Shown: one piece after another, positions 11,990 through 25,900 of the stretch | How positions within the stretch are numbered: position 1 is the first letter of the stretch | How the letters are laid out: each line of letters opens with the position of its first letter | From: Physcia stellaris | Taxonomy: Eukaryota; Ascomycota; Lecanoromycetes; Caliciales; Physciaceae | DNA length: 64,000 bases | Direction of reading: 5' to 3' | NCBI GenBank assembly: GCA_018902385.1 | Contig: JABSSW010000042.1 | Location: 248,001-312,000, forward strand | Translations under genes and position numbers: made by a program | Notes under the pieces: model-generated | The model's database searches: none | What the model was told of the DNA's origin: nothing | What the model saw: only the letters and a program-made list of their open reading frames with translations

Positions 11990-14900
11990 ATTGAATAAAA
12001 CAATTTTGAAAAAGAAAATTTTAAATTTCATCAATAAACAAACACGTCAAAAAAATTTTATTGATGATTTTGATCAAAAAAATATTCGTAAAAAATTTAA
12101 ACGTCAAAATTTTCGACATGAAAAAAATTTTATCGAGTTGTTATTTAAAATTTTTTTGCGAAAATCAATTATATTTTTTCAAAAACGAATTTTCGAACGT
12201 TTTCATGAATTAACATTTTCAAAAAAATATTCGTTGATATTTCGTATTCAGCACGAACATAAAATTAAATATCAAAATATTTTCAATTTTTATGAAAATC
12301 ATGACGAATGAAAACAATGAAAAATTCATTTGAAAATCAAATTCGAATCAAATTCATGACAATTTTTTAACGAAAAAAATAAAATTTATTACGCACGAAA
12401 TCATTGTAAAAAATTGATTTGAAATATCATTGAACATCGTGTCGATTATGATAACGCGTATTCGTATGAATTCATTGAAAAATTAATAAACGATTTGAAA
12501 AACGTGTGCGATAATTTCGATAAAATGAATAATACATACAATGAACTTTTCGAAAACAAATTTTTTATGAAATTCAAAAACAAAAACGAAATTTTCGAAC
12601 AATATTTAAATCGTTTTAATAATTTGATGACATCGTTAAATTTGATCGATACATTCATGATTAATCAATTATTTAAAATTATCATCAAACGTTTGATTAA
12701 TACGATAATTCATTTATCGAAATGCAAAAATTATCATAAATTCGTTCGAAAAATGAAAACGATAACACATCAAAAAAAAATTTTGAATGACATTGATCGT
12801 CATTTCGAATTCAAAATTTCGAAAAATTTCGAAATTCGAATTACGAATACAATTTTTCGTGTAATTAAAAACAAAATCGTTAACATTTTTTTCACGATTC
12901 GAATAATCAAAAACAAAAACGCAAAATACAATTTATTTCAATTGTTTTTTCATGTTGTCAACAAATTCAAAATCGAAAAAAAATGTTACAAATATTTTAA
13001 ATTCGATCATCGAATCAACGAACAAAATGTTTCGTGCAAAAATTAAAAATTTGATTCTAAAAAAAAAATCTTAATTGAATTCGCGAAATTCGAAATGAAA
13101 TGAAACGAAATAAAAATTGAAAAAATCAATTTGTTGAACAATGAATTTTTCGAATCGATCGACGACGAACAAAAAAATTGAAAATTTTTGAACGAAATCG
13201 TGTTCGAAAATTTTTCAAAAAAATGCGCAAACGAATCAAACAATTCGAACACATAATCGATTCGCATTTCAATATCGTCAAATTATCGTTATTAATTTTG
13301 AACGTTTTGCAATTCAAAATTATCAATGAACGACAATTGAATTTTCAAAACAAAATTCAAATTTCATCAAAAACAACAAAAACATCAATTATGACGAATA
13401 CAGAAATTTCGACGTCGAATTTCGTGAAACAATACAAATTCGATATCATGATTTTCATTAAATTCATCAAGTTTCGATTAGTCGATGACAAATTCGTTTT
13501 CAATATTATTCGCATGATTCGAATAAAGTTTCAATTGAAAAAACATGTTAATGAAATTTGATGTTTAATAACAATTTTAAAAAAATTCGATTTGATTTTG
13601 AATATGTCATAATTGAAACAACATTCAATGAATATATTTTGTAAAAATAAATCAATAATTTTTGCGTTCGATTATTGTTTAAAAAATTGCATTCACAATT
13701 ATCAATCAACGATTGTTTACAATTTCGACATCAAAAAATCGTTAAACAAAAAATCATTTATCGATACAAATATAACAAAAATCACAATTATTGCATTCAT
13801 GAAAATGACGATTCAAAACAAAAATCAAATTATAACAATGTGATTCGAACATTTTGAAATGTTGAATAAATTCAAAAAACAAAACAAATACATGTTGACG
13901 AATTCTTTTGCGATAAACATAACGACAATTTTCGTCGAAAATTTTGAAAAATTTTTAACAAAATTGACAAAATTTCGTTCACGAAAAAACAATTGAAAAA
14001 AAATTTTCGTCGAATTTCACAAATACGTCAAAATTTTCAGTTTTGTCGAAACAAATAAATTTTTTTTTAGAAAAAATTGAAATCATCGCATTGATTTGAA
14101 ATTCGAAACGATATTTTCAACAAAAAAAACGTACGAATTGTTTCGTGATCAAATCAAAATAATTAAAAAATATATCGACGATATGTTAAACAAAAATTTC
14201 ATCAAATCAAACTTTTTCGAATACGCAACATCGATTTTGATAATAAAAAAATTCGAAAATGATTTGCGAATGTGCGTTGATTATAAAATTTTCAATATTT
14301 TGACAATCAAAAATAAAAACGCATTTTTTTTGATTAAAAAAACATTAACGAAATTGTGTTCGATCAAAATTTACAACAAATTCGATATTATAATCGCATT
14401 CAACGAAATACGTATCAAAAAAAAAATGAAAAAAAAAAAACAACATTTTTAATTCGTTACGAATTATTCGAATATGTGATCATGTTTTTGAATTGTATAA
14501 CGTTTCAAAAAATTTTCAAACATTTATCAATGTCACATTGAAAAAATATTTTGACGATTTTTGTTCAAAATACGCAAATAATATTATTGTTTACAACGAC
14601 ATTAAAAAAATTCACGTGAATCACGTATTTAAAATTCTAATCAAATTAAAAAAAACGAATTTGTATTTGAACATAAACAAATTTGAATTTTTTGTGATAT
14701 CAATCAAATATTTCGAATTGATCATAATAACGAATGAAATCACGATAAATTTTAAAAAAATTGATGTTATAATCAATTGAAAATCATTCAAATGCGTTAA
14801 AAACGTTCAAGTTTTTTTCGATTTCGTTAATTTCTATAAAAAATTCATTTTTGATTATTTCAAAATAATCACATTTTTGAATAAATTGACAAAAAAAAAA

Positions 14901-16893
14901 AAAAAATTTCGCATTTTCATGAAATTCAAATGATTTTGAAAAAGTCGCGTTTCGAATTTTGAAATTAACATTCATTACGACATCAATATTGCAACATTTT
15001 AATTCTGATAATGAAACGTGAATAAAAATTGATATTATCGATTTTGTCGTCGTCGCAATTTTCAATCAAATAAAATCGAACGACAAATTTCATTTCGTTG
15101 TTTACATGTTCAAAAAAATGTCGTCGACAAAATGCAATTACGAAATTTACGACAAAAAACTGTTGACAATAATAAAAATATTCGAAAAATAACGATCAAA
15201 ATGCGCGAACACGTCGAAAAAAAATTTTATTAAAATTTTCATCGATCACAAAAATTTGAAACATTTCATGATTTCAAAACAATTAAATCGTCGACAAATT
15301 AAATGAATCGAATTTTTAATTGAATTCAATTTTAAAATAACGTACAAATCGAAAATACAAAACATCAAATTTGACAATTTAATTCGACGATTTCAAAATT
15401 TATTTGAAAAACAACAAAATGAACATCAATAATTCAATTATCGAATTTTATTAAAATTTCATTATTTCGACGAAAAAATTCGCAATGTTATCAAATTGAC
15501 ATCGCTGTTAATGAATGAAAATCAAAAAAAAATTATTATTTTAACGACGATGTTATACGAATTGAACGAAAAAAAACTTTTTGCAAACGAAAAATCAAAT
15601 AAAAAATCGCTTGCAAAACGTGTTTTTGAAAAAAAATCAACAATTGAAAAATCAAAAAAAAAAATCAACGATTGATTCATTTATGTTTCAATTCGATATA
15701 ATAAAACAAATAAAAACGACATATTCAAATGACATCATTTTACAAAAAATAATGAAAAATAAACGCAATGATTTAAAACGAATATCGACAAACATTATTA
15801 AAATCGAAATACGTTTGAAATTAAAAAACTGCGAAATAAAAAATGAATTATTTTGAATAAAAAACAAACTTTACGTATTTCATAATGATGACGTTTTTTC
15901 AACAATATTTAAACAAATACACGAATTATTATCGAACGAACATGTCGACAAAACGACAATTTATGATAAAATTTTTACGCATTATTTCTGATCACGCATG
16001 ATTAATACAATAATTCGATACGTCAAAGATTGTCATCAATGCAAAAAAATCAAAACATATCGAAAAAATAAACAAAAATTGTTGAAATCGTTATTTATAT
16101 CGAATCGTTATTTTCAAAACATATCGATAAATTTCATAACATTTTTATCGATATGCAAACGTAACGATAAAAATTACGAACACATCATGATTATAGTGAA
16201 TAAATTTTTCAAAAAAAAAAAATATATTTCGTTAAATTCTTTGAAAATCAATGTCGTGATACAGATTTTCATAAAATGAATATGAAAAGAAAAAAATTAT
16301 TCAAATTCAATAATATCAAATCGAAATATTCAATTTGTGTTTTATTTTTGACAACGATTGTGCGAAAAAATAAAAATTCATTTCAAATTTTTTATCGTTT
16401 GACATTCAAAAACAAACGATCAAATCGAAAACGTCAATGCAAATTTCAAACAATATTTGAAAATTTACGTCAATTTCAATCAAAACGATTGATACGATTA
16501 TTTTTTATAACGAAATTCGAAAACAATTTCAACAAAAACGTATCAAATGACATTGAATCATTTTTGATTATTAAGAATTATATTTCTAAATCAGATTTGA
16601 AATCATCGATTTCGATAATTGACGAATTTGTACAACGACGAAAAATGAAAAATGTCGATAAATTCATTGTTAAACAAAAAAAACTAAAACAATATTTGAA
16701 AAACGAATTCAAATGATTTCAAATTAAACAGAAAAAACATGTTAACGCACATCGAACATTTGCATTCGAATTCAAAATAAATGACATGATCATGTTCGAT
16801 GCGCGATATATTAAAAATCATGCGATTTAACAAGAATTTCGATTATAAAAATTTGAATTTTTTCAAAATCATACGAATGATTGACAATTGTGT
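11990..16893 (+). mobile_element. gag-pol remnants of the Ty3-type fossil
   Basis: In order on the plus strand are a capsid-like stretch (about 12500-12770, 'FMKFKNKNEIFEQYLNRFNN'), a zinc-knuckle-like end near 12975-13030, and an uncertain protease region. Reverse transcriptase follows at about 14096-14780 ('MLNKNFIKSNFFEYATS', 'LRMCVDYKIFN', 'YANNIIVYNDI'), then an RNase H-like region to about 15400. The integrase zinc-binding and core region is at about 15998-16290. The order gag-PR-RT-RH-IN places it in Ty3/gypsy. It is broken many times. Sequence of the same element resumes after 21345, beyond the inserted element. Confidence 0.8.
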
Positions 16894-17196
16894 TGTAAAA
16901 TATTCAGAATTCAAATCAATAAAACATTGCGAATCGAATTTCGATATATCAAGCAATTCGATCATCGAAATTCGATAAATTATGAAAACGATCAATTTGA
17001 TCACGTCAACATCAAATTTTCGATTGAATTCAACAAGTTCATATTTTCGAATATGTTTCGAAATGTGTGTACGATTGAACAAATTAATCGATTATATAAT
17101 TGAAAATTTGCAAACTAATTAATTTTGCAATTATTAATCTAATCATACAATCGTTTCTGTTATACATTTTTGATGTCACATTTCTTGAATTTTACA
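16894..17196. repeat. Left LTR of the LARD-like element
   Basis: This is a 303-bp repeat matching 21038-21340 without gaps, with five transitions. It ends ATTTTACA. The base before it closes the TGTGT target duplication. Confidence 0.88.
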
Positions 17197-20100
17197 TTTT
17201 AATAACTATTATAATCATCAAATTAATATCATTCGTGTATAGTTACAACAAGCATTTACAATGAATGAACGTGTAATCATGTTTTCGACGTTCGATCTAG
17301 TCACGAAAAATCGATTCTACGAAAATCTGAACGAAAAGCAAATCGAAAAGAAAATTGTATTTCATACAGTTAAATATCGCAATTCAAACTGATTGTATAA
17401 TCTTGTTATCATGCATTGTTCAATCTAAAAAGCGAATTCGAACTCGAAAAGTTAAAAGCAACAAAAACAAATTATTTTCGTACAACGAATTCACACACGT
17501 GATTTCAATCATTCGATTTCGTTGACGTTTTTAGCGACAAGCGTCAGTCATTTCGAATTCTCGACTATTCATAACAGTAACGACAAATCAAAAACGTCAA
17601 AACAATTGAAAAAGTTTGCGCAATTTGTCGAAACTTTCATGCAAAATGAATTTTTTACGACTTGAATGCAATACAATTTCAGATCGAAAAGACGATAAAA
17701 AATTCACGTTCGATAAAATTAACAGAAAGTCAATCAAAATACACTATATCGACGACGTTTCAACAACATGTTGATTTTGCAAAAACTGATCAAAAAAAAA
17801 ACAATCATTGAATTACTCAACAATTGAATCAATTGATCATTTTCAAATCAAATTCACATCGCATAATGAAAATTTCAATAATCAAACAATAAGCAATAAA
17901 CAATAACATCAATGAATTTTTCGCGACGAATTTTGTTGACATTATCATCAAGCGTTGTCGCAAAAAATTTTGCATGATTAATTGCAATAAAAACAAAAAA
18001 ATCAATTCGAAAAAAATGTTTTTACTGAATTCGAACAATTTCGTTTTAAATTTTTAATCGCGAATTTGTGATTTTAAACATCAAGCAATTCAAATTTATG
18101 ACGTTTATTTCGTACGAGTAACGTTTTCGAACAAAAACAATCGCAAATGCTTTTAAAAATAATTTGAATCGATCGTAAAATTTCATGATACAACAAGATC
18201 AAAGCGAATATATCGATCAAAATATCGATTTTGACATTTTTCAATGCAAAATTTCTTCATCATAAATCGTTTCGAACATATCGAATCGAAAAAATCGATC
18301 GATTTTATTATTTATAGTCGAAACAAAATCTTTGTTGTATTCGTACGAATATTTCATAACGAGAATACGATTTCGCATGAAACGCATTTTGAACAATAAA
18401 TTTTTATAATTTCAATTTTATCGAAAATCGAAAACATGCAACAATCATGAACATACAATTTGCTCAATGAACATGCAACAAACTTGACAAACGCGCAATG
18501 AATCGCAAACATGTAATAAAATTTGCAATTAAACAAAATCATCTCACAATTCTGTTTATTCTTTATCGAAAAATGATTAACGATATCGAGAACATACTTG
18601 ATTGAATATTTAAACAACGATTTCATCGAATTTGTTGTTTTTTCTATTTTTATCGAATCTGAAATCGAGCAAGAAGAACTTCACAAAAAAGAAAATAAAA
18701 AGAAAACGAATAAGTAAAAATTAAAGCAAATGATTAATCGCGTCGACGAAACGCATTTTTCAAATTCACGAAAGTTATTTTCACGAAAGAAATTTCGATC
18801 ATGCGTCATCGAAATCTCAACAAGCATGATAAACGACTCGACAAAAAAAATCACTGAAAAAAAAATTCAAAAACAATCGTCAATTTGACGTATTTGCGAC
18901 GATTTTTGCAAACAATTCGAATGCGAATTTGTCAAATGCGAAAATCACGATTATAGTGACTTTTCAAATCATTTCGATGCGATTCAAACAGCGATGCAAA
19001 AATCAAATCAAAAAACTTTGTTTTACAGAAAATTTTCAATTGAAAAAAGTATTTCGTGTTCGAATGATTTTCAAAAGAAATAAAAATTCGCTTGACTTTT
19101 AACAACGAAAAATTAATTCTACGAATGATTTCGTTTTTGTTTTCGATTGTGCATCAGACGTGATCGTCAATGAATAAAAAACAATAATATTGAATAATGC
19201 ATCGATTTCTCAATCGATCAACGAAATGATTGCACGAAACCATATTCAAAAACATGTGCAACGACGATAAAATCATTGACAATCTTGTCGAATTGATTCG
19301 TTCATTGCGTAATAATATTGATAATGCGCGAATTTTCGAATCTGATCAATGAATGATTGAGCAAAAACATATTCAAAAATCTGAAAATAAAATAAACAAT
19401 AACGACGATTTTCGATGTCTGAATTCGTTCATTGTCAAACAATGACGACGATTTTCGATATTTGAATTCGTTCATTGTCGCAAATCTCGTGCGATTTCTA
19501 AATGAAACAAAAATTAATTATTTTTGATATTGTCACATTCGCATTGACAACAAGACGAAATTGAATTTTCAAAAAGAAAACGTCATTCGTGTGAAACAAT
19601 TTCTGATCGAACATTTTGATGAAAAGCATTTCAAAACATATGTTAATCGAATAAAGCAAACGAACGAGATGATTCGTCGAATTTCGAACACAATTTTAGC
19701 ATGCAAACATGATTCAGAATCTGAACATGTAAATTGAAAAAAATTACAAAATATCTCGTCAAAAGTCATATTTTAACATGCAAACAAATCAAAAACTGCG
19801 AAATATATGATTATATCTCGTCAAAATCTGAACATGTGAACAAAAATAAATATGTCACGAGCATGCGACAAACATTTCGTCATATTTTAACATGCGAACA
19901 TGCAAACATGAATCAAAAAATTGCATACAAACATTTCGTTCAAAATCACACGATAAATTATCGTTTCAATTCAATGAAAATTGATATGAATTAATTTTAG
20001 ATGAATTTCATAACAAATTATCAAAATGTAAAACATGAAAAATGCATAAAATCATTCAAAAAAATTCAAAATTCGAAACAATCAAACACGTCGTTTTCTT

Positions 20101-21037
20101 TTCTGAAAAAATTAAAATTAAAAAAAAAATTTCGTTAAATTTCATACATCAATCAAAAAACATCGACATTGACAAAAAATAAAATCAAAAAATAAAATCG
20201 TACAACGATCAAAATCGTACAACGAAAACGTATCTGAAAGTCAATTAATAGCACGACGAATACAATTTTTCGATGATACAATTGATTCGAAAATAATTCA
20301 ATATCATGACGCGCAACGTTCTGCAAATATAATTTCTTTTGACGAAACAATTGATTTGAACAATCATGCAAATATCGCGACACGATCGACGTTTCAAAAT
20401 CATGTCAACATTACGATTTCATGTCATTAACTTTGTGTTGTTTATTGTTCAAAATTTACGACGCATGAAAAGTTGAATCGTGTCAAAAACATTTTCAAAA
20501 ACTGTTGTTCGATTTAATTGAACGTTAAATATCATGATGAAATAAAAGTAAAAAATCGAAAAAATTTCGAAAATTCGATATATCATTTGCGAAAATCGCG
20601 ATTATTCGATTTTATTTCGTTTAATATCATTGCAACGTTCGATTTCTGTATGAAAACTCGAAAATAAAAAAATGAGAAAATAAAAAAAAATTCGAATTCG
20701 ATTTTTTTATCATTCAGTCAATTGTCAATCATCAAATCGAAAACTGTGAATTGTACGAAATCAAATTTTCGATATCGAAAACAGCAAACAATGAAATCAT
20801 CAAATCATGCTTTTTTTGAATCATTCACGAAAATAATTTTCAGATTTTTATCGCAAACTGATTACGAATCGAAAAAAACGAAATTCGATGCGAAAATCAC
20901 GATGACAATGATTTTTCAAATCAAACGCGAAAATCGCGATTACAACGATTTTTCAAGTTTCAAAAACAAATTCAAGAATCTCGATGTCGAAAAATATTGA
21001 TCATTTCAAAAAGTTTCGATGTTAAGAAAAAAACGCA

Positions 21038-21340
21038 TGTAAAACATTCAAAATTCAAATCAATAAAACATTGCGAATCGAATTTCGATATATCAAACAA
21101 TTCGATCATCGAAATTCGATAAATTATGAAAACGATCAATTTGATCACGTCAACATCAAATTTTCGATTGAATTCAACAAATTCATATTTTCGAATATGT
21201 TTCGAAATGTGTGTACGATTGAACAAATTAATCGATTATATAATTGAAAATTTGCAAACTAATTAATTTTGCAATTATTAATCTAATTATACAATCGTTT
21301 CTGTTATACATTTTTGATGTCACATTTCTTGAATTTTACA
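21038..21340. repeat. Right LTR of the LARD-like element
   Basis: This is the second copy of the 303-bp repeat, offset by exactly 4144 bp. A short A/G-rich tract (AAGAAAAAAACG) lies just before it, where a polypurine tract would be expected for plus-strand orientation. Confidence 0.88.
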
Positions 21341-22028
21341 TGTGTTTACGAATTGAAATTGTCGCAAATCATAAAAGAATGTTTTTCGATGTTTCATTCT
21401 TGATTTTTACATTTCGATAATGAAAATTCGATGTTTAAACAGCAAAATGTGCAGTCGTCATTTGTTGCGATCGACGTTAATGAAAATTTGTGAAAAATAA
21501 ACGAAATTCTGAATTTCAAAATTGATAAAAGAATGAATAATTCAGTCACAAAAATTAAAAATTGTTTAAAATATCGAATGAAATAATCAAATCAAAACAA
21601 TTTTAATACAACGTTCGATTGATACACATACATTGATTTGAAAACAACATCGCATTTGATAATCGATTTTCATCATCGATATTCAGAAAAAACGAATTCA
21701 CATGCAATTTTTGTACGATTTGAAAATTGAATTTCATCAAATAATTGACGAAATAACAAAAATTCAATGCGTTAAACAATGTTAATGAAAACGAACGAAC
21801 GCAATTATTGAAAATCAATTTTAATCGTTTAATGAAATCATTAAAAAAACGAAAACGCATTAAAATGATTGTTTCACGTACATTGACGTTTCAAAATGAA
21901 CATTATGCGTTGTTCAAAAAATTTAAAAACTAAATTGATACATTTAACGATCGTTTATGACAACATGCATGTGAAAAAACAACGAAACGAATTCGTCGAA
22001 ACTTTGCGAAATTTTTAAAAAAAAATAA

Positions 22029-22209
22029 TGTGATAATTTTGATTTCGAATTTTTGTCAAATTCGAATTAAACGAATTTGCGAATTATCGAAACGATTAAT
22101 CGAATAATTATCGCAAATAGAAAATTTTTCAACATGTAATTAATATCGTTGCATAATTAATATTTTCGTCAATTTCAATACATTAATTACATGCGACGAT
22201 TTTTTGACA
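22029..22209 (+). repeat. 3' LTR (181 bp) of the Ty3-type fossil
   Basis: This is a gapless match to 7719-7899. It is preceded by an A-rich tract and followed by ATTTC, which differs from the left flank GTTTT only by transitions. Confidence 0.85.
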
Positions 22210-22462
22210 ATTTCGAACATCATTAACGTTTTGAATTTTATTCAAATTCGTCATCAATTTCAAAAAAAACAAAAAAATTTGAATCGATAAAAAAAAACAT
22301 TATTTCGTCAAATCAAAATTTTATTTGAAACATTGATCGTGAATGTTTTTGACACGCATCGCACACGATTACGAATTGTTGTTCGTGTTCATCGAATTTG
22401 AAATGCAAAAATTGTCGAAAAATTAAAAAAAAATCGTATTTCACATCGTTGTCGAAAACAAA

Positions 22463-22999
22463 TCATTTCGTCTCGTCAAAAAACATGAAAATGTCGCAAA
22501 ATGAACATGATATTTTGAAAAAACGACGATTGTAATTCGTTCGAAAATCATGCAACAATTTTTGAAAAACGATATGTTTTAAATACAATTGTGACACAAA
22601 AACGTCAACATTCGAAATATACGTCGTTTTTTTCGAAATTATAATTTTCGATTGCATGTTTGTTTTTCGATGAATTAATAAATGTCGATTTAAATGATTT
22701 TGACGTCGAAAAAAACGATTGCAATGTTCGTATTTTCAAATTTGATTGTTGATATGAAATAAAAAATGTTTCGTTTTGATATTTTTTTTATTGAAAATTT
22801 TTTCACATGTATTGCAAACGTAACGATTTTTTCGTTGAATTCGAATTACGTTTTGAATGTTGAAATTTTTGATTGCAATTCGAATATCATATGTCGTCGT
22901 GATAATATTCGATTTTTCAACAATCGTTATCATAATTTCATTGAATAAAATGTTAAAAAACGTAATTTGTTGAAACAATAAATTTCGAATAAAAAACAT
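22463..22999 (-). mobile_element. Helitron fossil, N-terminal part
   Basis: On the minus strand, 'YNRRFFKISCSFCDIFMFFDE' (about 22560-22470) resembles the zinc-binding start of Helitron proteins, normally C-x2-C-x-A-L-H-W-x-x-E. A second Cys pair ('CNTCEKIF') lies upstream near 22790. The rest of the Helitron protein would follow at lower coordinates. There the Ty3-type LTR (22209) begins, and Helitron-like motifs reappear to the left of 7719. The parts match in strand and order. I infer one Helitron split by the LTR element. Confidence 0.5.
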
Positions 23000-25900
23000 T
23001 TTATCAAAATCGAAAACAAAAACGAATTAAATTTTAAAAAATCAAAATTGATTTATTTCAATTGCGAAATTGTATTGTTTTGATTATACGAAAATGTAAT
23101 ATTGTATATAAATTTATTGAACACAAAAACACAACGATAATTGAAAAACGAAAAAATTCAAACAATTTGAAAAATGAATATCGATTCAAACGAATCAAAC
23201 AAGTCGAAAAAACGAAAAAAAATGAATTTCAATTTCAAAATCGAAAATTTCAATTTTTCATTAAAATTTGACGTATTTATTAAACATGCGACGTGTGAAT
23301 GCAAAAATAATAATACGAATAAAAAAATGTTTCAAAAACAAAATTCAATTTTATTTTAATGTGATCGTGATAAAATTTGAAAAATAAAACAAAATCGTAT
23401 GAAAAAAAATAAAAAGAAAATTTTTATTTAATTCGAAACGTTACGTGATTAAAATTTGATATAATCGATCGTTATGATAAACATAATGAATACGAAAATT
23501 ATTTTTAAATCGAAAAATTTTATACGAACATTAATAAACGAAAATTAAAATGTCGACAATTTAAAAAAAAATCAAATGCGAATCATTGATAACAAAAACG
23601 ATTTTTTTTAATTCAAAAAAATATCGTTTTCAACGTCATATAAAATTTCATTACGTTTGATTTTGAAAATCAATTGAAATGAAACAACAAAAATCGATAC
23701 AAAAAAATCATTTAATTTGTTTATTATCAAATGTTTAAACGTAAAATCAAATCGTTATCGTTTGTTTTCATTTGATTTTTGCATTTCAAAAATTATCAAT
23801 TGCAATTTGATGTTGACGTTTTCGACAACATTTTTCGTATTTTATGTCATTTAAATGATTTTTTTTTTCACGTTTGATTTTTTTTGTTGAAAAATTTCGT
23901 TTATCATTTTATCGATAATCGTTTTTGCAATTACGTTATCGAAATTCAATTTCACGAAAATCGAATAATTAACGTTTGAAATTATTGTGTTCGAATTGTT
24001 GTTATTTTCGATTTAAATTCGATTCACATGAAAAATGAACGAAAATTATTAAATTCGAATTGCGACAAATTCGATGAAAAAAATTATAAATTTGAAAAAA
24101 ATGTTAAAAAAAATTGTAAAAAAAAAATTTGCATTGTCGAAAAATTCGAAAAAACAAAACGTTCGAACATGAATATTGTCGTTTTTAAACGTTTTTTTGA
24201 AATCGACGTCGAAAAACGCGTTTACAAATCGATAAAATTAAAATTCGTTATTTCATCGAAAATTAAATAACGAAACAATTGATTAAAATTTTTACAAAAA
24301 AACGAAAAAAAAAATGAAAAAAATGAATATCAATCATTTTCATCGAATTGAACAATATAAATAACAATAATGTCGAAAATTTTTTCAACAAAAAATTTTT
24401 TGTTTTCGTTCAAATATTGATTTTTGTTTATATATTTTTTGAATTTGTAATAATATATAAACGAAAAAATTTGTTGAACAATCGATTAATGAAACTTTTA
24501 TAAATTTTGAACATAAAAAACGTATTTGCGTAATTTTTTTATTTTTTTGATCGTCACGATCGAAATTGTATATTTTTCATTGATTTGTAAAAATCGTTTT
24601 TGTATCATTTACAAATGCGACGACGCATATCATTCGTACACAATCGTTAATTTGAAATTCAATTTAAATAACGATTGACAAATCGTCAATCAAAATCGTC
24701 GAATGTGAAAAAAATTGAAAAAATTAACAAAAATCACGACGAAATCGCAAAATCGAAATCAAATTTGATATAAAAAATTAATTTTGAACAAAATTTCGTC
24801 GTTCAACAAATACGTGTTTTTCGATTCAATAATGAATTCGTTAATTTGAAAATTGAATCAATGAAAAAAATTTACAATTTTTTGTTTTTTTCATTTTTGA
24901 ATGTAAATGATTTCGAATTTACGAAATTTGTTATTCGTTTGAATTTGATCGTCAATTTTATCGACGATGACGAAATGCATGTTGTCGAATCGAAAAAAAT
25001 TAAAATTATCAAAAAAAAAATTTATGAAAAAATAAATTATGAAAAAAATGAATTTTGAAAAATAAATTGTAAACGATAATTAAAAATTTTGTTTGAATGA
25101 TACGAAATGAAAAATAAAAAAAAATTTATATATTCGAAATTGACAATTGCATTTTTGATTCGAATTTGAAATATTCGTTTTGAATTTTTAAATTTTGAAT
25201 AATACGAATATTATTTTCGTCGAAACGATTTAAAAATTGAATTTTCAATAATTCGATTATTCGAATTTTGAATATCAATTGATTTTTGAATATTTATAAT
25301 ATAACAATCGATTTGTTGAAACGTTCGCATGATATTTATGTAATTTTCATTTTTTTTGCGTTTTGTCGATCAATCGCATACGAATAAATCGTATACGTGA
25401 TACGAATTCGAACATTTTCGAATCGATTAATAATTAAAATTTGAAATAATTCAATTATTCGAATTGAAAATATCAAATTATAATCGAATTCATGAATTTT
25501 AACGAATTGAAAATACGAATTTGAACGAAATTATTTCATGTTGAAAAATTTCGAAACAATGATTGAAAAAAATATACGTGATTCGCGATATGCGACGACG
25601 ATTTCGAAAATTCGAACGATTGAATCATTTTGATTATGACGATCACGAAACAAAAATTTAAAAATCGTTAAACGACAAAAGTTTTTAAAAAAGACGCTAA
25701 AATGAAATGCATTAAAAAAAATTATTGTAAAAAATGTATATAATATATGCATATGATAAAAATATGATAAAAATATAATAAAAATATGAATTTCATATGA
25801 TAAAATAAAATAAAATAAAATAAAAAAAATGTTGAATTTTTCAAAAATCAATTGAAATTTGTTTGAACAAAACGATCAATATTTGCAATTTCAACGTGAT

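Larger units (their letters stand above)
16894..21340. mobile_element. LTR element without recognisable pol (LARD-like), nested
   Basis: Direct repeats of 303 bp lie at 16894-17196 and 21038-21340. They begin TGTAAAA and end TTTTACA, a 7-bp inverted end repeat. A perfect 5-bp target duplication TGTGT flanks the unit (16889-16893 and 21341-21345). The repeats differ at five positions, all transitions. The roughly 3.8-kb interior shows no reverse transcriptase, integrase or gag that I can recognise. It has internal repeats instead, such as the TTTTAACATGC-AACAT motif at about 19770-19900 and a doubled ACGACGATTTTCGAT unit at about 19400-19480. This fits a large non-autonomous LTR derivative, or a coding element decayed beyond recognition. 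It sits in the integrase 3' region of the older Ty3-type fossil. Strand is unknown. Confidence 0.85.
7719..22209 (+). mobile_element. Ty3/gypsy-type LTR retrotransposon fossil carrying two nested insertions
   Basis: Two 181-bp direct repeats with TG...CA ends (7719-7899 and 22029-22209) bracket gag- and pol-like remnants on the plus strand. An A-rich tract (about 22014-22028) sits just before the right repeat, where a polypurine tract is expected. The bases outside the repeats (GTTTT left, ATTTC right) differ only by transitions, so they can be one 5-bp target duplication altered by mutation. Parts in order are LTR, leader, gag with a zinc-knuckle-like end (about 11990-13050), reverse transcriptase (about 14096-14780), RNase H region, integrase (about 15998 onward, continuing after 21345), and LTR. 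Two younger LTR elements sit inside. It is heavily broken and old. It lies inside the Helitron. Confidence 0.8.

Noticed and set aside
16843-17082. Two similar minus-strand open frames (here and 20972-21226) that look like a repeated gene
   Set aside because: They are translations of the two 303-bp LTR copies. No protein family is involved.
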